Origin: Bacteroidota bacterium
GTDB lineage: Bacteria > Bacteroidota > Bacteroidia > Cytophagales > Cyclobacteriaceae
Direction: 5' to 3'
Assembly (NCBI GenBank): GCA_016191555.1
Contig: JACPVX010000057.1
Coordinates: 62,001-126,000 of the forward strand
Length of the DNA: 64,000 bases
In this document: in pieces, positions 20,038-29,541 of the stretch
Position numbering within the stretch: the stretch's first letter is position 1
Layout of the letters: every line of letters begins with the position of its first letter
Translations under genes and position numbers: made by a program
Notes under the pieces: model-generated
Seen by the model: the letters and a program-made list of their open reading frames with translations, nothing else
What the model was told of the DNA's origin: nothing
Databases searched by the model: none

Positions 20038-20646
20038 TCACTTTCCCCAATAATCATACTGCATATACTTTGCAGCTTCCTTAGCTACTTCAGCGCCTTG
20101 CAGGCGGCTCACCACATAATATGACATGTCGATGCCCGCAGAAACACCGGCTGATAAAACAATTTTTCCGTTGTCAACCCATCGCTTTTCTCCGGATACT
20201 TTGGTAGTAGGCGCCATCTTTTGCAAAGCCTCTACCGCCATGAAGTGAGTGGTGGCTTCTTGGTTTTCAAGCAGTCCCGCTTTTGCTAAAATCAGTGCTC
20301 CCGTGCAAACCGACAGCACCAACTCGGCCTTATCAAAATGTTCTAAGATCCACTTTCGCATCACCGGGTTGTCCATCTCCTTACGGGAACCAAACGGTTT
20401 CCCATCCGCATCGTAACCTCCGCCACCGGGAATCAAAAAAATATCCGGTGTGGGGCAGTTGGCAAAGGTGTAGGTGGGGGTGATGATTAAGTTATTCCGC
20501 GCACTTACCGTGCTTTGCTCGGCTACGGTAAATACTTCGTACGGTGTACCGATTTGTCGCTTGCCGGTGATGGAGAACACTTCAAATGGTCCGGCAAAGT
20601 CCAGCACCTCTACCTGATCAAACAAAACAATGGCAATCTTTTTCAC
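20038..20646 (-). CDS. DJ-1/PfpI family protein
   Basis: MKKIAIVLFDQVEVLDFAGPFEVFS..PDIFLIPGGGG..LVLSVCTGALILAKAGLL. Confidence 0.9.
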   Translation of the reverse strand: MKKIAIVLFDQVEVLDFAGPFEVFSITGKRQIGTPYEVFTVAEQSTVSARNNLIITPTYTFANCPTPDIFLIPGGGGYDADGKPFGSRKEMDNPVMRKWILEHFDKAELVLSVCTGALILAKAGLLENQEATTHFMAVEALQKMAPTTKVSGEKRWVDNGKIVLSAGVSAGIDMSYYVVSRLQGAEVAKEAAKYMQYDYWGK

Positions 20647-20710
20647 CTCTCTAAACTTTTTTGTGTTAAACCCAAATTATCTATTAAAGATTAAAGAGTT
20701 AATCAATTTA

Positions 20711-20808
20711 CTGACGAATCCTTCGGATTGTCAGGGTTTAACCTTGACAATACTGACGGTACCGTCAGTATTCGTCAAATTATGCAATAGAATTTCTATT
20801 GCATAATT
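20711..20808. repeat. Four contiguous palindromes in divergent promoter region
   Basis: CTGACGAATCCttcGGATTGTCAG (20711-20734), GGTTtAACC (20735-20743), TTGACAATACTGACGGTACCGTCAGTATTCGTCAA (20744-20778, perfect 24-nt core 20749-20772), AATTATGCAATAGAAtTTCTATTGCATAATT (20778-20808). Confidence 0.9.
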
Positions 20809-20861
20809 ACGGTTAAAAACTCTTTCAGTAACTAGCAGTCAAATCTAGAATCAATTTCAAT

Positions 20862-21887
20862 ATGAACTACAAATTATTTGGTCAAAGCGGACTACGCGTG
20901 TCAGAACTGTGTTTGGGCACTATGGGATTTGGTACCGAGTGGAAGTGGGGTGCCGACAAAGAGTTGAGCAAAGCCATCTTTGATGCGTATGCCAATGCAG
21001 GCGGCAATTTTTTGGATACCGCCAATCGTTATACGGAAGGAACGTCTGAAAAATTTCTAGGTGATTTTATTGCCAAAGACCGCGACCATTTTGTAGTGGC
21101 TACCAAATATTCTTTACGCGACCGTGCAGGCGATTTGAATTTTGCAGGCAACCACCGCAAAAATTTAATGCGCAGTGTGAAAGAGAGTCTGTGGAGGCTC
21201 AATACCGATTACATCGATGTGCTTTGGTTACACGCATGGGACAGTTGGACGCCTGTTGAAGAAGTGATGAAAGGTTTGGAAGACTTGATCTCGCGTGGAC
21301 TGGTTCATTACATCGGCATCAGCGACACGCCCGCATGGGTGGTGAGCCAGGCAAATACGATGGCACAATTGCGCGGGTGGAATCAGTTCATTGGCTTGCA
21401 GATTGAATACAGTTTGATTCAACGTACCGTAGAGGCAGAACTCATGCCCATGGCGAAAGCATTCGGTATGACCGTGACCCCCTGGGCTCCGCTGGCGGGC
21501 GGTGCACTTACCGGAAAGTACCTGAAAGGAGATAAAGGCAGATTACCTGAAGCCAGCGCACGACTGGGTGAACGTGCTGTCGCGATTACGAAGAAGGTGG
21601 TAGAAATAGCAGATCGCTTGGGTGTTTCTGCTTCACAAGTGGCCATCAACTGGACAAGACAAAACAAATCGCAAAGCGTGATTCCGATTGTAGGAGCAAC
21701 CAAAGTAGCGCAGTTGGAAGATGTGTTGGGTTGTTTGAAATTTGAACTACCTCTCGATGTCATCAACGAATTGAATGAAGTTTCCAAAATCGAATTACCT
21801 TTTCCTCAGAAGTTTTTTAATGAGGCAGGAGTAATCGATGTGCTTTATGGTGGCGTGAAAGACAAAATGGTGGACAGCAGGTATTAG
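20862..21887 (+). CDS. Aldo/keto reductase
   Basis: MNYKLFGQSGLRVSELCLGTMGFG..GGNFLDTANRYTEG..TDYIDVLWLHAWD..VIPIVGATKVAQLEDVL. Confidence 0.95.
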   Translation: MNYKLFGQSGLRVSELCLGTMGFGTEWKWGADKELSKAIFDAYANAGGNFLDTANRYTEGTSEKFLGDFIAKDRDHFVVATKYSLRDRAGDLNFAGNHRKNLMRSVKESLWRLNTDYIDVLWLHAWDSWTPVEEVMKGLEDLISRGLVHYIGISDTPAWVVSQANTMAQLRGWNQFIGLQIEYSLIQRTVEAELMPMAKAFGMTVTPWAPLAGGALTGKYLKGDKGRLPEASARLGERAVAITKKVVEIADRLGVSASQVAINWTRQNKSQSVIPIVGATKVAQLEDVLGCLKFELPLDVINELNEVSKIELPFPQKFFNEAGVIDVLYGGVKDKMVDSRY

Positions 21888-21898
21888 AAGACTCGAGT

Positions 21899-22417
21899 TT
21901 AATCGATGCTATCTCGGTATGAGCGCATCATCTCACCATAAGTTTGCTTTTTGCTAAAGGCATTGATCGACACAACAATACGCTTTGCTTTGGTGGCCGA
22001 TGTTTTCGCGCTCTCTATCCATTTTGAATAATAGCTCTGGTGCGAGGGTGGCAATGATTTGAAAAATTTCAGCGCCTCAGGGTCTTCCTGGAGACACGCC
22101 ATTAAATCAGCTGATAACGGCAGCTTGCGCTCATCCAACTCCAGTTCAATCTTTAGTTTGTCACCGTGCTTTTTTCCTAGTGCCTTGCGGTGGGTGGCGT
22201 TTACTGGCAATATAAACTGACCATCGCCCATCGGTAGAATGGCCGTCTTTTGAATAGCCACAGCATCCAGCTTTCCCTTGACGCGAAAAGACACTTTGCT
22301 ATCCTTCAGCTTCTTGGCTTGCGCAGCGCTGATCTCAATGTATTGCCAGCCGGTTTTTTCTCCTTTTTTATCGAACCGCTGAATGGTAGTGGTGAATTGG
22401 ATCATTTTGTTATTCAA
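21899..22417 (-). CDS. YdeI/OmpD-associated family protein (DUF1905-like)
   Basis: YIEISAAQAKKLKDSK..VNATHRKALGKKHGDKLKIELELDERK..FKSLPPSHQSYYSKWIESAKTSATKAKRI. Confidence 0.8.
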   Translation of the reverse strand: MNNKMIQFTTTIQRFDKKGEKTGWQYIEISAAQAKKLKDSKVSFRVKGKLDAVAIQKTAILPMGDGQFILPVNATHRKALGKKHGDKLKIELELDERKLPLSADLMACLQEDPEALKFFKSLPPSHQSYYSKWIESAKTSATKAKRIVVSINAFSKKQTYGEMMRSYRDSID

Positions 22418-22481
22418 CGTTCAAATTAGAAAATCTGAGATGAAAAATAAAACGGCTTTCTTTGCGTCTTGATAACTACGA

Positions 22482-23594
22482 ATGAAAATTCTTAAAAAGA
22501 CAGTCATGATTATTCTCTTAGTGATTCTGGTAGCCGCAGCCGGCATTTATTTGTTTATGCAAACAGCCGTTTTTGGCGCACACCCTTCCGGAGATCGGCT
22601 GGCTCGAATCGAAAAATCGCCCAACTATAAAAATGGTGCTTTTCAAAATCTCACTCCCACGCCTGTGCAATCCGAAAACTTTTCAGCTTGGAAGATAATG
22701 TGGAAGTATTTCAACACGCCCAAAACTTCTGAGCCATTGCAACCACTTCCATCGGTTCGCACGGATCTTAAAAACATCCAGTCCGACAAACCTGTGATTG
22801 TGTGGTTTGGGCACTCTTCGTATTTCATTCAAATCAATAATAGAAAAATTCTGGTCGATCCGGTTTTTAGCGGCAACGCCTCTCCGGTTTCATTTTTCAC
22901 TTCCAACTTTCAAGGTTCGAATGTGTATGGAGCCAACAATTTTCCGGAGTTAGATATGGTGTTGATCACACACGATCATTACGACCATCTTGATTATAAA
23001 ACGATTTTGGAATTGAAAGATAAAACGAAATTGTTCTGCACTTCGCTAGGTGTGGGTGCGCACCTTGAGCATTGGGGCATCGCACCGGAGAAAATTGTAG
23101 AATTCGACTGGTGGGAAAGCAAAACTATTTTAGATTCGATGGAGTTAACGGCCACTCCCGCTCGCCACTTTTCGGGTCGCAGCTTTGTCCGCTATAAATC
23201 ATTGTGGTCTTCGTTTGTTTTGAAAACACCAACACACAGTCTCTTTTTAGGTGGTGATTCGGGCTACGAAGCGCACTTTAAATCCATCGGAGAAAAGTAC
23301 GGTCCGTTCGATATTGCTTTGTTGGAATGTGGGCAATACAATGAGAATTGGCCGTACATCCACATGATGCCCGAACAAACCGCGCAGGCCAGCATCGATT
23401 TGAAAGCGGCTGTCTTAATGCCTGTGCATTGGGCGAAGTTTAAACTTTCGCTGCATCCTTGGAAGGAACCAATCGAGCGTGCTACGAAAGCTGCGAATGA
23501 GAAGGGAGTAACCTACACCACACCGCTCATTGGCCAGCCCGTGATGGTGGGTGAAAACTATCCGCGTGAAGCGTGGTGGACGAAAGTTGACTAA
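22482..23594 (+). CDS. MBL-fold metallohydrolase (NAPE-PLD/UlaG-like)
   Basis: VIVWFGHSSYFIQINNRKILVDPVF, MVLITHDHYDHLDYKT, LFLGGDSGYEAHF, MPVHWAKF. Confidence 0.92.
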   Translation: MKILKKTVMIILLVILVAAAGIYLFMQTAVFGAHPSGDRLARIEKSPNYKNGAFQNLTPTPVQSENFSAWKIMWKYFNTPKTSEPLQPLPSVRTDLKNIQSDKPVIVWFGHSSYFIQINNRKILVDPVFSGNASPVSFFTSNFQGSNVYGANNFPELDMVLITHDHYDHLDYKTILELKDKTKLFCTSLGVGAHLEHWGIAPEKIVEFDWWESKTILDSMELTATPARHFSGRSFVRYKSLWSSFVLKTPTHSLFLGGDSGYEAHFKSIGEKYGPFDIALLECGQYNENWPYIHMMPEQTAQASIDLKAAVLMPVHWAKFKLSLHPWKEPIERATKAANEKGVTYTTPLIGQPVMVGENYPREAWWTKVD

Positions 23595-23610
23595 AGCGCA
23601 CAGACAAAGG

Positions 23611-23640
23611 TTGTATCGACAATAATAGTCGCTACCTTTG
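23611..23640 (+). promoter_or_regulatory. Putative Bacteroidota promoter (TTG ... TACCTTTG) with overlapping palindrome
   Basis: TTG at 23611 and TACCTTTG at 23633-23640; GTATCGAC-aataata-GTCGCTAC inverted repeat between the elements. Confidence 0.5.
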
Positions 23641-23644
23641 CACC

Positions 23645-24094
23645 ATGCCGCTCGAAGAAGACATTCAGCAAGCCAAGTTTCAAAACGAACACCAGAAAAT
23701 GGCGATCAACATTATGTACACCAGCAGTTGGTTGCATAGTGGCAACATCACCCGCATGAAGCCCCATGGTATCACGCCCGAGCAATACAATGTGCTGCGC
23801 ATTTTGCGGGGATCTCATCCGCAGAAAATGATGCTTTCGGAAATAGCCAAGCGCATGATCGACAAAAGCAGCAACTGCACCCGCCTGGTTGAAAAGTTGC
23901 GCTTGAAAGGAATGGTTAACCGCGAGATTTGCGAAGGCAATCGCAGACAGGTAGACATCAGCATAACAACAAAGGGCTTATCCATACTAAAGAAAATAGA
24001 CGATGAAGCGGAATTATGGATTACCTCGCTCAAAAACATAAGTACCACCGAGGCAAAAGAACTTAACCGACTGCTCGACAAACTGCGTGGATAG
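23645..24094 (+). CDS. MarR family transcriptional regulator
   Basis: ITPEQYNVLRILRGSHPQKMMLSEIAKRMIDKSSNCTRLVEKLRLKGMVNREICEGNRRQVDISITTKG. Confidence 0.93.
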   Translation: MPLEEDIQQAKFQNEHQKMAINIMYTSSWLHSGNITRMKPHGITPEQYNVLRILRGSHPQKMMLSEIAKRMIDKSSNCTRLVEKLRLKGMVNREICEGNRRQVDISITTKGLSILKKIDDEAELWITSLKNISTTEAKELNRLLDKLRG

Positions 24095-24149
24095 TAGTAA
24101 AACTCCTATTTCAGTTTTTCTTTTTTCAAATTCTCGTTAGTTTTACTGC

Positions 24150-26408
24150 ATGCAAGATTTTTTGGCGGCAGCCGCGCAGTTTATTAATACTACCGGCAGC
24201 CATTTGTTTTTAACCGGAAAAGCAGGAACAGGCAAAACGACATTCTTAAAAAATCTTCCCCAGCTTACACATAAGAATTACATCGTAGTAGCACCTACCG
24301 GCATCGCGGCATTGAATGCAGGCGGAGTGACCATTCATTCGCAATTTTTGTTGCCGCCCTTCACGTTTCTGCCCGACCGAAATTTGAGTGACAACTTCGC
24401 TGAAGGCGGTCGCTTTATCAATCAGAATACACTCGCTCACAAGCATCCGCTCAATAGCGCGCGCAAGCAAGTGCTTCGCTCCATCGACTTACTGGTCATT
24501 GATGAGGTCAGTATGTTGCGTGCCGATTTGCTCGATGCTATCGACTACCGTATGCGTGCAGCCCGCGGAAACTACCGCGAAAGTTTTGGCGGTGTGCAGG
24601 TGCTTTTCATTGGCGATTTATACCAATTGCCACCCGTGGTTAGAAACGAAGAGTGGGAAACCCTGCGCAAATACTACAATACTCCTTGGTTTTACGAAGC
24701 GGTGGCATTGCAAGGCCAGCGGCTGGTATACATTGAATTAGAGAAGATTTTTCGACAGCATGATTCTACGTTCATTGGTATATTAAATAACCTACGCAAC
24801 AACGTTGCTTCTCCGGAAGATATTGAAGCACTGAATCGCCACTATCGGTCGGAAGCAGAAATTCGCTTACTCAAAGAAGTGATCACACTCACTACTCACA
24901 ACTATAAAGCCGATGAACTGAATCGGCAAGAGTTGAAGGCTTTAGCTGGCGAATCGCATTTTTTTGAAGCTCACCTGGACGGAGAATTTCCGGAGAGCAT
25001 GTATCCGGTGGCGGCTAGCATAGAATTGAAAGTAGGTGCGCAGATCATGTTTGTGCGAAACGACAACGAGAGCAAAGCGTACTTCAACGGCAAACTGGCA
25101 ACTGTAAAAGAAATAAAAGACGAGAGCGTGTGGGTAACGATGGCCGATACCAACACTCGCTATCAACTCAGGCGCATTCTTTGGGAGAACAAGCGCTATG
25201 CCGTGAAAGAAGGCAGCGATCTGGAAGATGAAGTGATTGGTTCCTTCGAGCAGTTTCCCATCAAGTTGGCTTGGGCTATTACCGTTCACAAAAGCCAGGG
25301 CTTAACATTTGATCGCGCTATCATCGATGTGGGTCAAGCTTTCGCAGATGGCCAGGTCTACGTGGCACTTTCGCGGTTGCGTACACTCGAGGGACTGATC
25401 TTACGAACACCTATTCATTCGGCAGCGATTAGCACCGATCAGCAGATTGTCGCTTTTGCGCGCGAACATCATAAGCCGAATGAGTTGCCCGAGATGATGA
25501 AAAGGCGACAGCAGGAGTTTGTTCATTACTTGCTGGAACAAACTTTCAATTTCACAGCGGCTATAAAAGACATTCAATACTTGCAAAAGAACGAATCGAG
25601 TGATACGTTTTCAGAGGAAAGTATGAAGCCGGTATTGCAGCAGCTGGTCGAATCGCTGCAAGCCGAAGAAACCAACACCGACCGCTTTCGCAAGCAATTG
25701 ATTGATTTATTGCTCGCTCAAAATTATTCCTTCTTGCGCGAGCGCCTCACGAAAGGCAGCGAGTACTACAAGGTATTCATGACGGGTATTTTGAAAAAAC
25801 TGCTTCATCATATCGAAGTCACTCGTCAGCAAAAGCGCACTAAAACGTATTTGAATCAATTGCTCGAGATCGACCAGATGCTCAGTAAGAAATTGGCGCA
25901 AATAGAGAAGGCCATTTATCTCACCGATGCCATTCTCAGTGGTGAAGAAAAAATTGATTTATCGCTGCTCAATAAACAACGTGCATTAGAGCGAACCAAG
26001 CTTTTAACTGAAATTCGGGAAGAGTTGCCTAGTGTCAGCACCAAATCAAAATCAACTAGGCCGAAGAAGGAAAGGAAAAAGAAAGGAGATACCGCCAACA
26101 CCTTTGACATTACGCTCGATCTTTTTCATAAAGGTTTTACGCTCGAGCAGATTGCCGAACAACGTGGTTTAGTGGTGGGCACCATCGAAGGGCATTTGGC
26201 CAGAGCGGTAGAGTTGGGGCGCGTCCCCATTTTCTCCTTTATGACTGAGGCAGCCGTGATGGAAATTGTGAATGCACGCAGAGAGCTGACAGGAGAAGTG
26301 ACTTCTAAAGCAGTCTATGACCATTTAAAAGGTAAGTATAATTACGGCCAATTGAGAGCCGTGTGGGCGTATACAAAAAGTCAGGAAACAGAATCCGATA
26401 CTGAATAA
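24150..26408 (+). CDS. Pif1/RecD-like superfamily 1 helicase with C-terminal HTH
   Basis: LTGKAGTGKTTFLKNL (Walker A), LVIDEVSMLRADLLDAID, AWAITVHKSQGLTFDRAIIDVG..YVALSRLRTLEGL; C-terminal FHKGFTLEQIAEQRGLVVGTIEGHLARAV. Confidence 0.92.
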   Translation: MQDFLAAAAQFINTTGSHLFLTGKAGTGKTTFLKNLPQLTHKNYIVVAPTGIAALNAGGVTIHSQFLLPPFTFLPDRNLSDNFAEGGRFINQNTLAHKHPLNSARKQVLRSIDLLVIDEVSMLRADLLDAIDYRMRAARGNYRESFGGVQVLFIGDLYQLPPVVRNEEWETLRKYYNTPWFYEAVALQGQRLVYIELEKIFRQHDSTFIGILNNLRNNVASPEDIEALNRHYRSEAEIRLLKEVITLTTHNYKADELNRQELKALAGESHFFEAHLDGEFPESMYPVAASIELKVGAQIMFVRNDNESKAYFNGKLATVKEIKDESVWVTMADTNTRYQLRRILWENKRYAVKEGSDLEDEVIGSFEQFPIKLAWAITVHKSQGLTFDRAIIDVGQAFADGQVYVALSRLRTLEGLILRTPIHSAAISTDQQIVAFAREHHKPNELPEMMKRRQQEFVHYLLEQTFNFTAAIKDIQYLQKNESSDTFSEESMKPVLQQLVESLQAEETNTDRFRKQLIDLLLAQNYSFLRERLTKGSEYYKVFMTGILKKLLHHIEVTRQQKRTKTYLNQLLEIDQMLSKKLAQIEKAIYLTDAILSGEEKIDLSLLNKQRALERTKLLTEIREELPSVSTKSKSTRPKKERKKKGDTANTFDITLDLFHKGFTLEQIAEQRGLVVGTIEGHLARAVELGRVPIFSFMTEAAVMEIVNARRELTGEVTSKAVYDHLKGKYNYGQLRAVWAYTKSQETESDTE

Positions 26409-26500
26409 GCATCGCGAAAAGCCTTAAATCAACATTCACTCGCTCATCCTAGCATTCCGCTAAACTTCATATTCTCCTAGGGTGCGGGTAAAATTAAGCG

Positions 26501-26508
26501 TATCTTTG
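26501..26508 (+). promoter_or_regulatory. Candidate Bacteroidota -7 element (TATCTTTG) upstream of sigma-70 gene
   Basis: TATCTTTG matches TAnnTTTG; no clear -33 element. Confidence 0.35.
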
Positions 26509-26628
26509 AAGTTCAATTCCTCAAATCCTGCTGTTGGCATCTTCTTTCTAGCTGATTCCTGCGCCTTGGTTTTTTCAATTGAAGTTCACAAAGCCATTTT
26601 TTGAACGGAACGGGCCAATAACGCAACT

Positions 26629-27489
26629 ATGAGACAGCTAAAAATTGTAAAACAGATTACCAACCGCGAGAATCAATCGCTGGATAAATACCTTCAAGAG
26701 ATCGGAAAAGTCGATTTGATCACTTCAGAAATGGAAGTGGAGTTGGCTAAACGCATTCGCGAAGGCGACCAAATGGCACTCGAAAAACTAACCAAAGCCA
26801 ATTTGCGCTTCGTGGTTTCCGTTGCCAAACAATATCAGAATAATGGATTAAGCCTCGGAGATTTGATCAACGAAGGCAATGTGGGCTTGATTAAGGCTGC
26901 CAGCCGCTTTGATGAGAAGCGTGGATTTAAATTCATTTCCTATGCTGTGTGGTGGATTCGTCAATCCATTTTACAAGCATTGGCAGAGCAATCACGTGTT
27001 GTTCGTTTGCCCCTCAACCGAGTGGGTTCATTGCACAAAGTAGCGAAGACCTTTTCTGAACTTGAGCAAAAATTTCAGCGCGAACCTTCGCCCGAAGAAT
27101 TGGCTGAAGTAATGAAAGTAACAACCGAAGAAGTAGAAAATACCATGCGCCTCGGTGGCCGTCATATTTCGGTAGATGCACCTTTTGTACAAGGCGAAGA
27201 AAATAACTTATTAGATGTACTGACGAATCAAACCGATCAAACTCCTGATGGCGATTTGATGCGCGATTCGTTGTGCAGCGAAGTGGCTCGTGTACTGGCT
27301 ACATTGCCCGCCCGCGAGTCAGAGGTAATCTCTTACTTCTTTGGCTTAAATGGCACCCGTTCTATGACACTGGAAGAAATCGGCTTGAAGTTTAGCCTTA
27401 CACGCGAGCGCGTGCGTCAGATCAAAGAAAAAGCCACCAGACGCCTGCGCGATACTGCCCGCAGCAAGGCACTCAAAACCTATCTCTGA
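26629..27489 (+). CDS. rpoD: Primary-type RNA polymerase sigma-70 factor (RpoD/SigA)
   Basis: [100 protein letters not shown]. Confidence 0.96.
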   Translation: MRQLKIVKQITNRENQSLDKYLQEIGKVDLITSEMEVELAKRIREGDQMALEKLTKANLRFVVSVAKQYQNNGLSLGDLINEGNVGLIKAASRFDEKRGFKFISYAVWWIRQSILQALAEQSRVVRLPLNRVGSLHKVAKTFSELEQKFQREPSPEELAEVMKVTTEEVENTMRLGGRHISVDAPFVQGEENNLLDVLTNQTDQTPDGDLMRDSLCSEVARVLATLPARESEVISYFFGLNGTRSMTLEEIGLKFSLTRERVRQIKEKATRRLRDTARSKALKTYL

Positions 27490-27522
27490 GAAAACCGACT
27501 ATTTATAAAAACCGCTAACTTC

Positions 27523-27891
27523 ATGAATTACTCTTCATTTGACTCTACTGCCACCAAGCCTTACATTCCACTATGGATTAAATACCGTCCTGCCATTTTA
27601 CAAATGATGGTGGCTTCTTCGGAAGCTCCGCAACAATATAAAATGTATCCGCACGAGTTTAAATCGTTAAACCCAAAAGAGAAAGGCGTTTATTCTTTCA
27701 CGCTGGAAGTAACCAAAGGCAAAGCGAAGAACAATATCAAAGCATCGATGGTGGCGATCGATCTTTTACATTTACTGCAAACCAGCCGTAAGGCAACCGA
27801 GCTGATGGGAGAAGATGAGTTTAAGTTTGTGTTGGATAAGCAGTTTATCCTGCATGTAACGCGATTAGAAAAAACAGTAGAACCCGCCTAA
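27523..27891 (+). CDS. Hypothetical protein
   Basis: Complete ORF 34 nt after rpoD, no recognised motif. Confidence 0.6.
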   Translation: MNYSSFDSTATKPYIPLWIKYRPAILQMMVASSEAPQQYKMYPHEFKSLNPKEKGVYSFTLEVTKGKAKNNIKASMVAIDLLHLLQTSRKATELMGEDEFKFVLDKQFILHVTRLEKTVEPA

Positions 27892-27892
27892 C

Positions 27893-28078
27893 GTGAGCAT
27901 AGTCAGAAGCTGGCGCGAGCAAAAAATCCTCTTGAAAAGATTGTTTCCCACTCTTTCCGATGAGGATTTTTTGTTTGAAAATGAAAATCGCGAAAGTATG
28001 TTGCAACGCCTTCAAGTTAAATTGAATAAGTCGCGCGAGGAGTTAGACCTCATTTTTGTCAAATTACAGGCGCTGTAA
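27893..28078 (+). CDS. Small protein, CsbD-like general stress protein (tentative)
   Basis: GTG start; SWREQKILLKRLFPTLSDEDFLFENENRESMLQRLQVKLNKSREELDLIF. Confidence 0.5.
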   Translation: MSIVRSWREQKILLKRLFPTLSDEDFLFENENRESMLQRLQVKLNKSREELDLIFVKLQAL

Positions 28079-28145
28079 TTTCGCGTAGGTTCTTTTCCTT
28101 GAGATGCTTCGTCTCATCTCGCTCAATACAGCCCCTGCAATCCTC

Positions 28146-29303
28146 TTAATTTTTGTCTAGCTGGATTTCCAGATCGGTTTGGTGAATCGGTATCAGATTC
28201 ACCTTAAACTTGTCTACAATCAAATTCATGATCGGATCATTCTTTATCTTTTGAAGAATGCGCCCGGTTTGGTTCGCATCGTAGCCCATCACCAGCTGAT
28301 CGGTCAATTTCAAATGTTTGACGCTGTAGTAAAAGCCGGCAATCACATAAGGCCCAAATGGTGTGTGCGGAATATCAAACGAACTTCCCGACATATTGAA
28401 GAGCGTATTGGGAAGATAATCGCCATCAGTATCAATGCCGTGCTTTGAGAGATAGTAGTTTGCTGCCAGCCATCGGGAGGATTGCCGCGGGTCGCTCATG
28501 CAAAGCAATCCTGCTAATGGCTTTTGCTTTTGCGATTGATGAATGAGAATCTCGGCCTTGGCACGTTCATTTTCTGAATGATCGCGAATGTATTTTTGCA
28601 CGGTATCCCAAAAGGGCACCGCGGGAATTCCGTCATCTACACGAATGAGCGAGTGAATAGCATAATCCATAATGCCGCTGGTAATTTGTATTTGCAGCAC
28701 TTTCAATTCCGCATCCGTAGCGATGGCTTTTTCCAATAGAGTTCGCTGGTGGCGGGGGTGTGTGCGCAGCAAGTCGATACTAAACACCCAGTCGCCCGCC
28801 AGGTACCCATCATAGGCATAATGCTCCTTCAGCAGTAATTTGATTTTAGTGTCGTTGTCAATTTTTACTTTCTGTCCCGCCAAGGGTAGCTCCAAGCCTT
28901 CTTCAATGATGAGCTTCTCAATTTCAATTCCTACCGAGGAGGCGTGAAGCATGCCGCAATTGAGCGGAGAGCCTTCTACGAGGTGCAAATCATGCACATG
29001 ACTAATGTACGCATCATTGGAATCTTCGGTAAGGTGGCCATGCGTTTGAATGTGTACATAGTATTTCATAGGCACCAAGGCATCATTACTATGGCGCTGC
29101 GCCTGCTCAAAAGTGCGCTTGATATCCATCACTACATCGGGAGTTACAAATGAACCGGCTGTGCGGATCACATGAAATTCGATAGAAATCCCCAATGAAA
29201 GAAACGATTTACTGGTTTCTTCAATGGCATCAAGTTGTATCTGGCTCAGGTCGCGTGCATCGGCACAACCAATCAAAATATGAATTTGTCGCTCTTTCAG
29301 CAT
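28146..29303 (-). CDS. Uncharacterised protein with CxDxR motif (possible divergent metal-binding/beta-carbonic-anhydrase-like segment)
   Basis: RQIHILIGCADARDLSQIQ..MKYYVHIQTHGHL..HLVEGSPLNCGMLHASSVGIEIE. Confidence 0.6.
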   Translation of the reverse strand: MLKERQIHILIGCADARDLSQIQLDAIEETSKSFLSLGISIEFHVIRTAGSFVTPDVVMDIKRTFEQAQRHSNDALVPMKYYVHIQTHGHLTEDSNDAYISHVHDLHLVEGSPLNCGMLHASSVGIEIEKLIIEEGLELPLAGQKVKIDNDTKIKLLLKEHYAYDGYLAGDWVFSIDLLRTHPRHQRTLLEKAIATDAELKVLQIQITSGIMDYAIHSLIRVDDGIPAVPFWDTVQKYIRDHSENERAKAEILIHQSQKQKPLAGLLCMSDPRQSSRWLAANYYLSKHGIDTDGDYLPNTLFNMSGSSFDIPHTPFGPYVIAGFYYSVKHLKLTDQLVMGYDANQTGRILQKIKNDPIMNLIVDKFKVNLIPIHQTDLEIQLDKN

Positions 29304-29328
29304 GTTGTAATTTTTGTTCCAAAATACT

Positions 29329-29434
29329 CGTTTCCCCTATGAAAACGCATCGATCGCCTAATAATTATGTAGATGGCAAAGCGGTTCTTCATCGGTTTTT
29401 TCATAGGTAAAATTGCGTTTTCCCCTAGGAAAAC
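29329..29434. promoter_or_regulatory. Two related palindromic boxes upstream of the 28146-29303 gene
   Basis: CGTTTCCCCTATGAAAACG (29329-29347) and GTTTTCCCCTAGGAAAAC (29417-29434). Confidence 0.5.
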
Positions 29435-29541
29435 AGTCCACTCATCATAAAATTCAAGTGTAAAATGTAATTCGTTGCCCTGATGTTGGGATAACTCAAT
29501 TTTTTCAACTTAATTCGCAACCATTAAAACCAATTTCAGCT

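Noticed and set aside
24150-26408. Helicase + MarR pair as a defence island
   Set aside because: Pif1-like helicases with C-terminal HTH are ordinary chromosomal genes in Bacteroidota; neighbours (MBL hydrolase, rpoD) are housekeeping and no nuclease or toxin partner is present.
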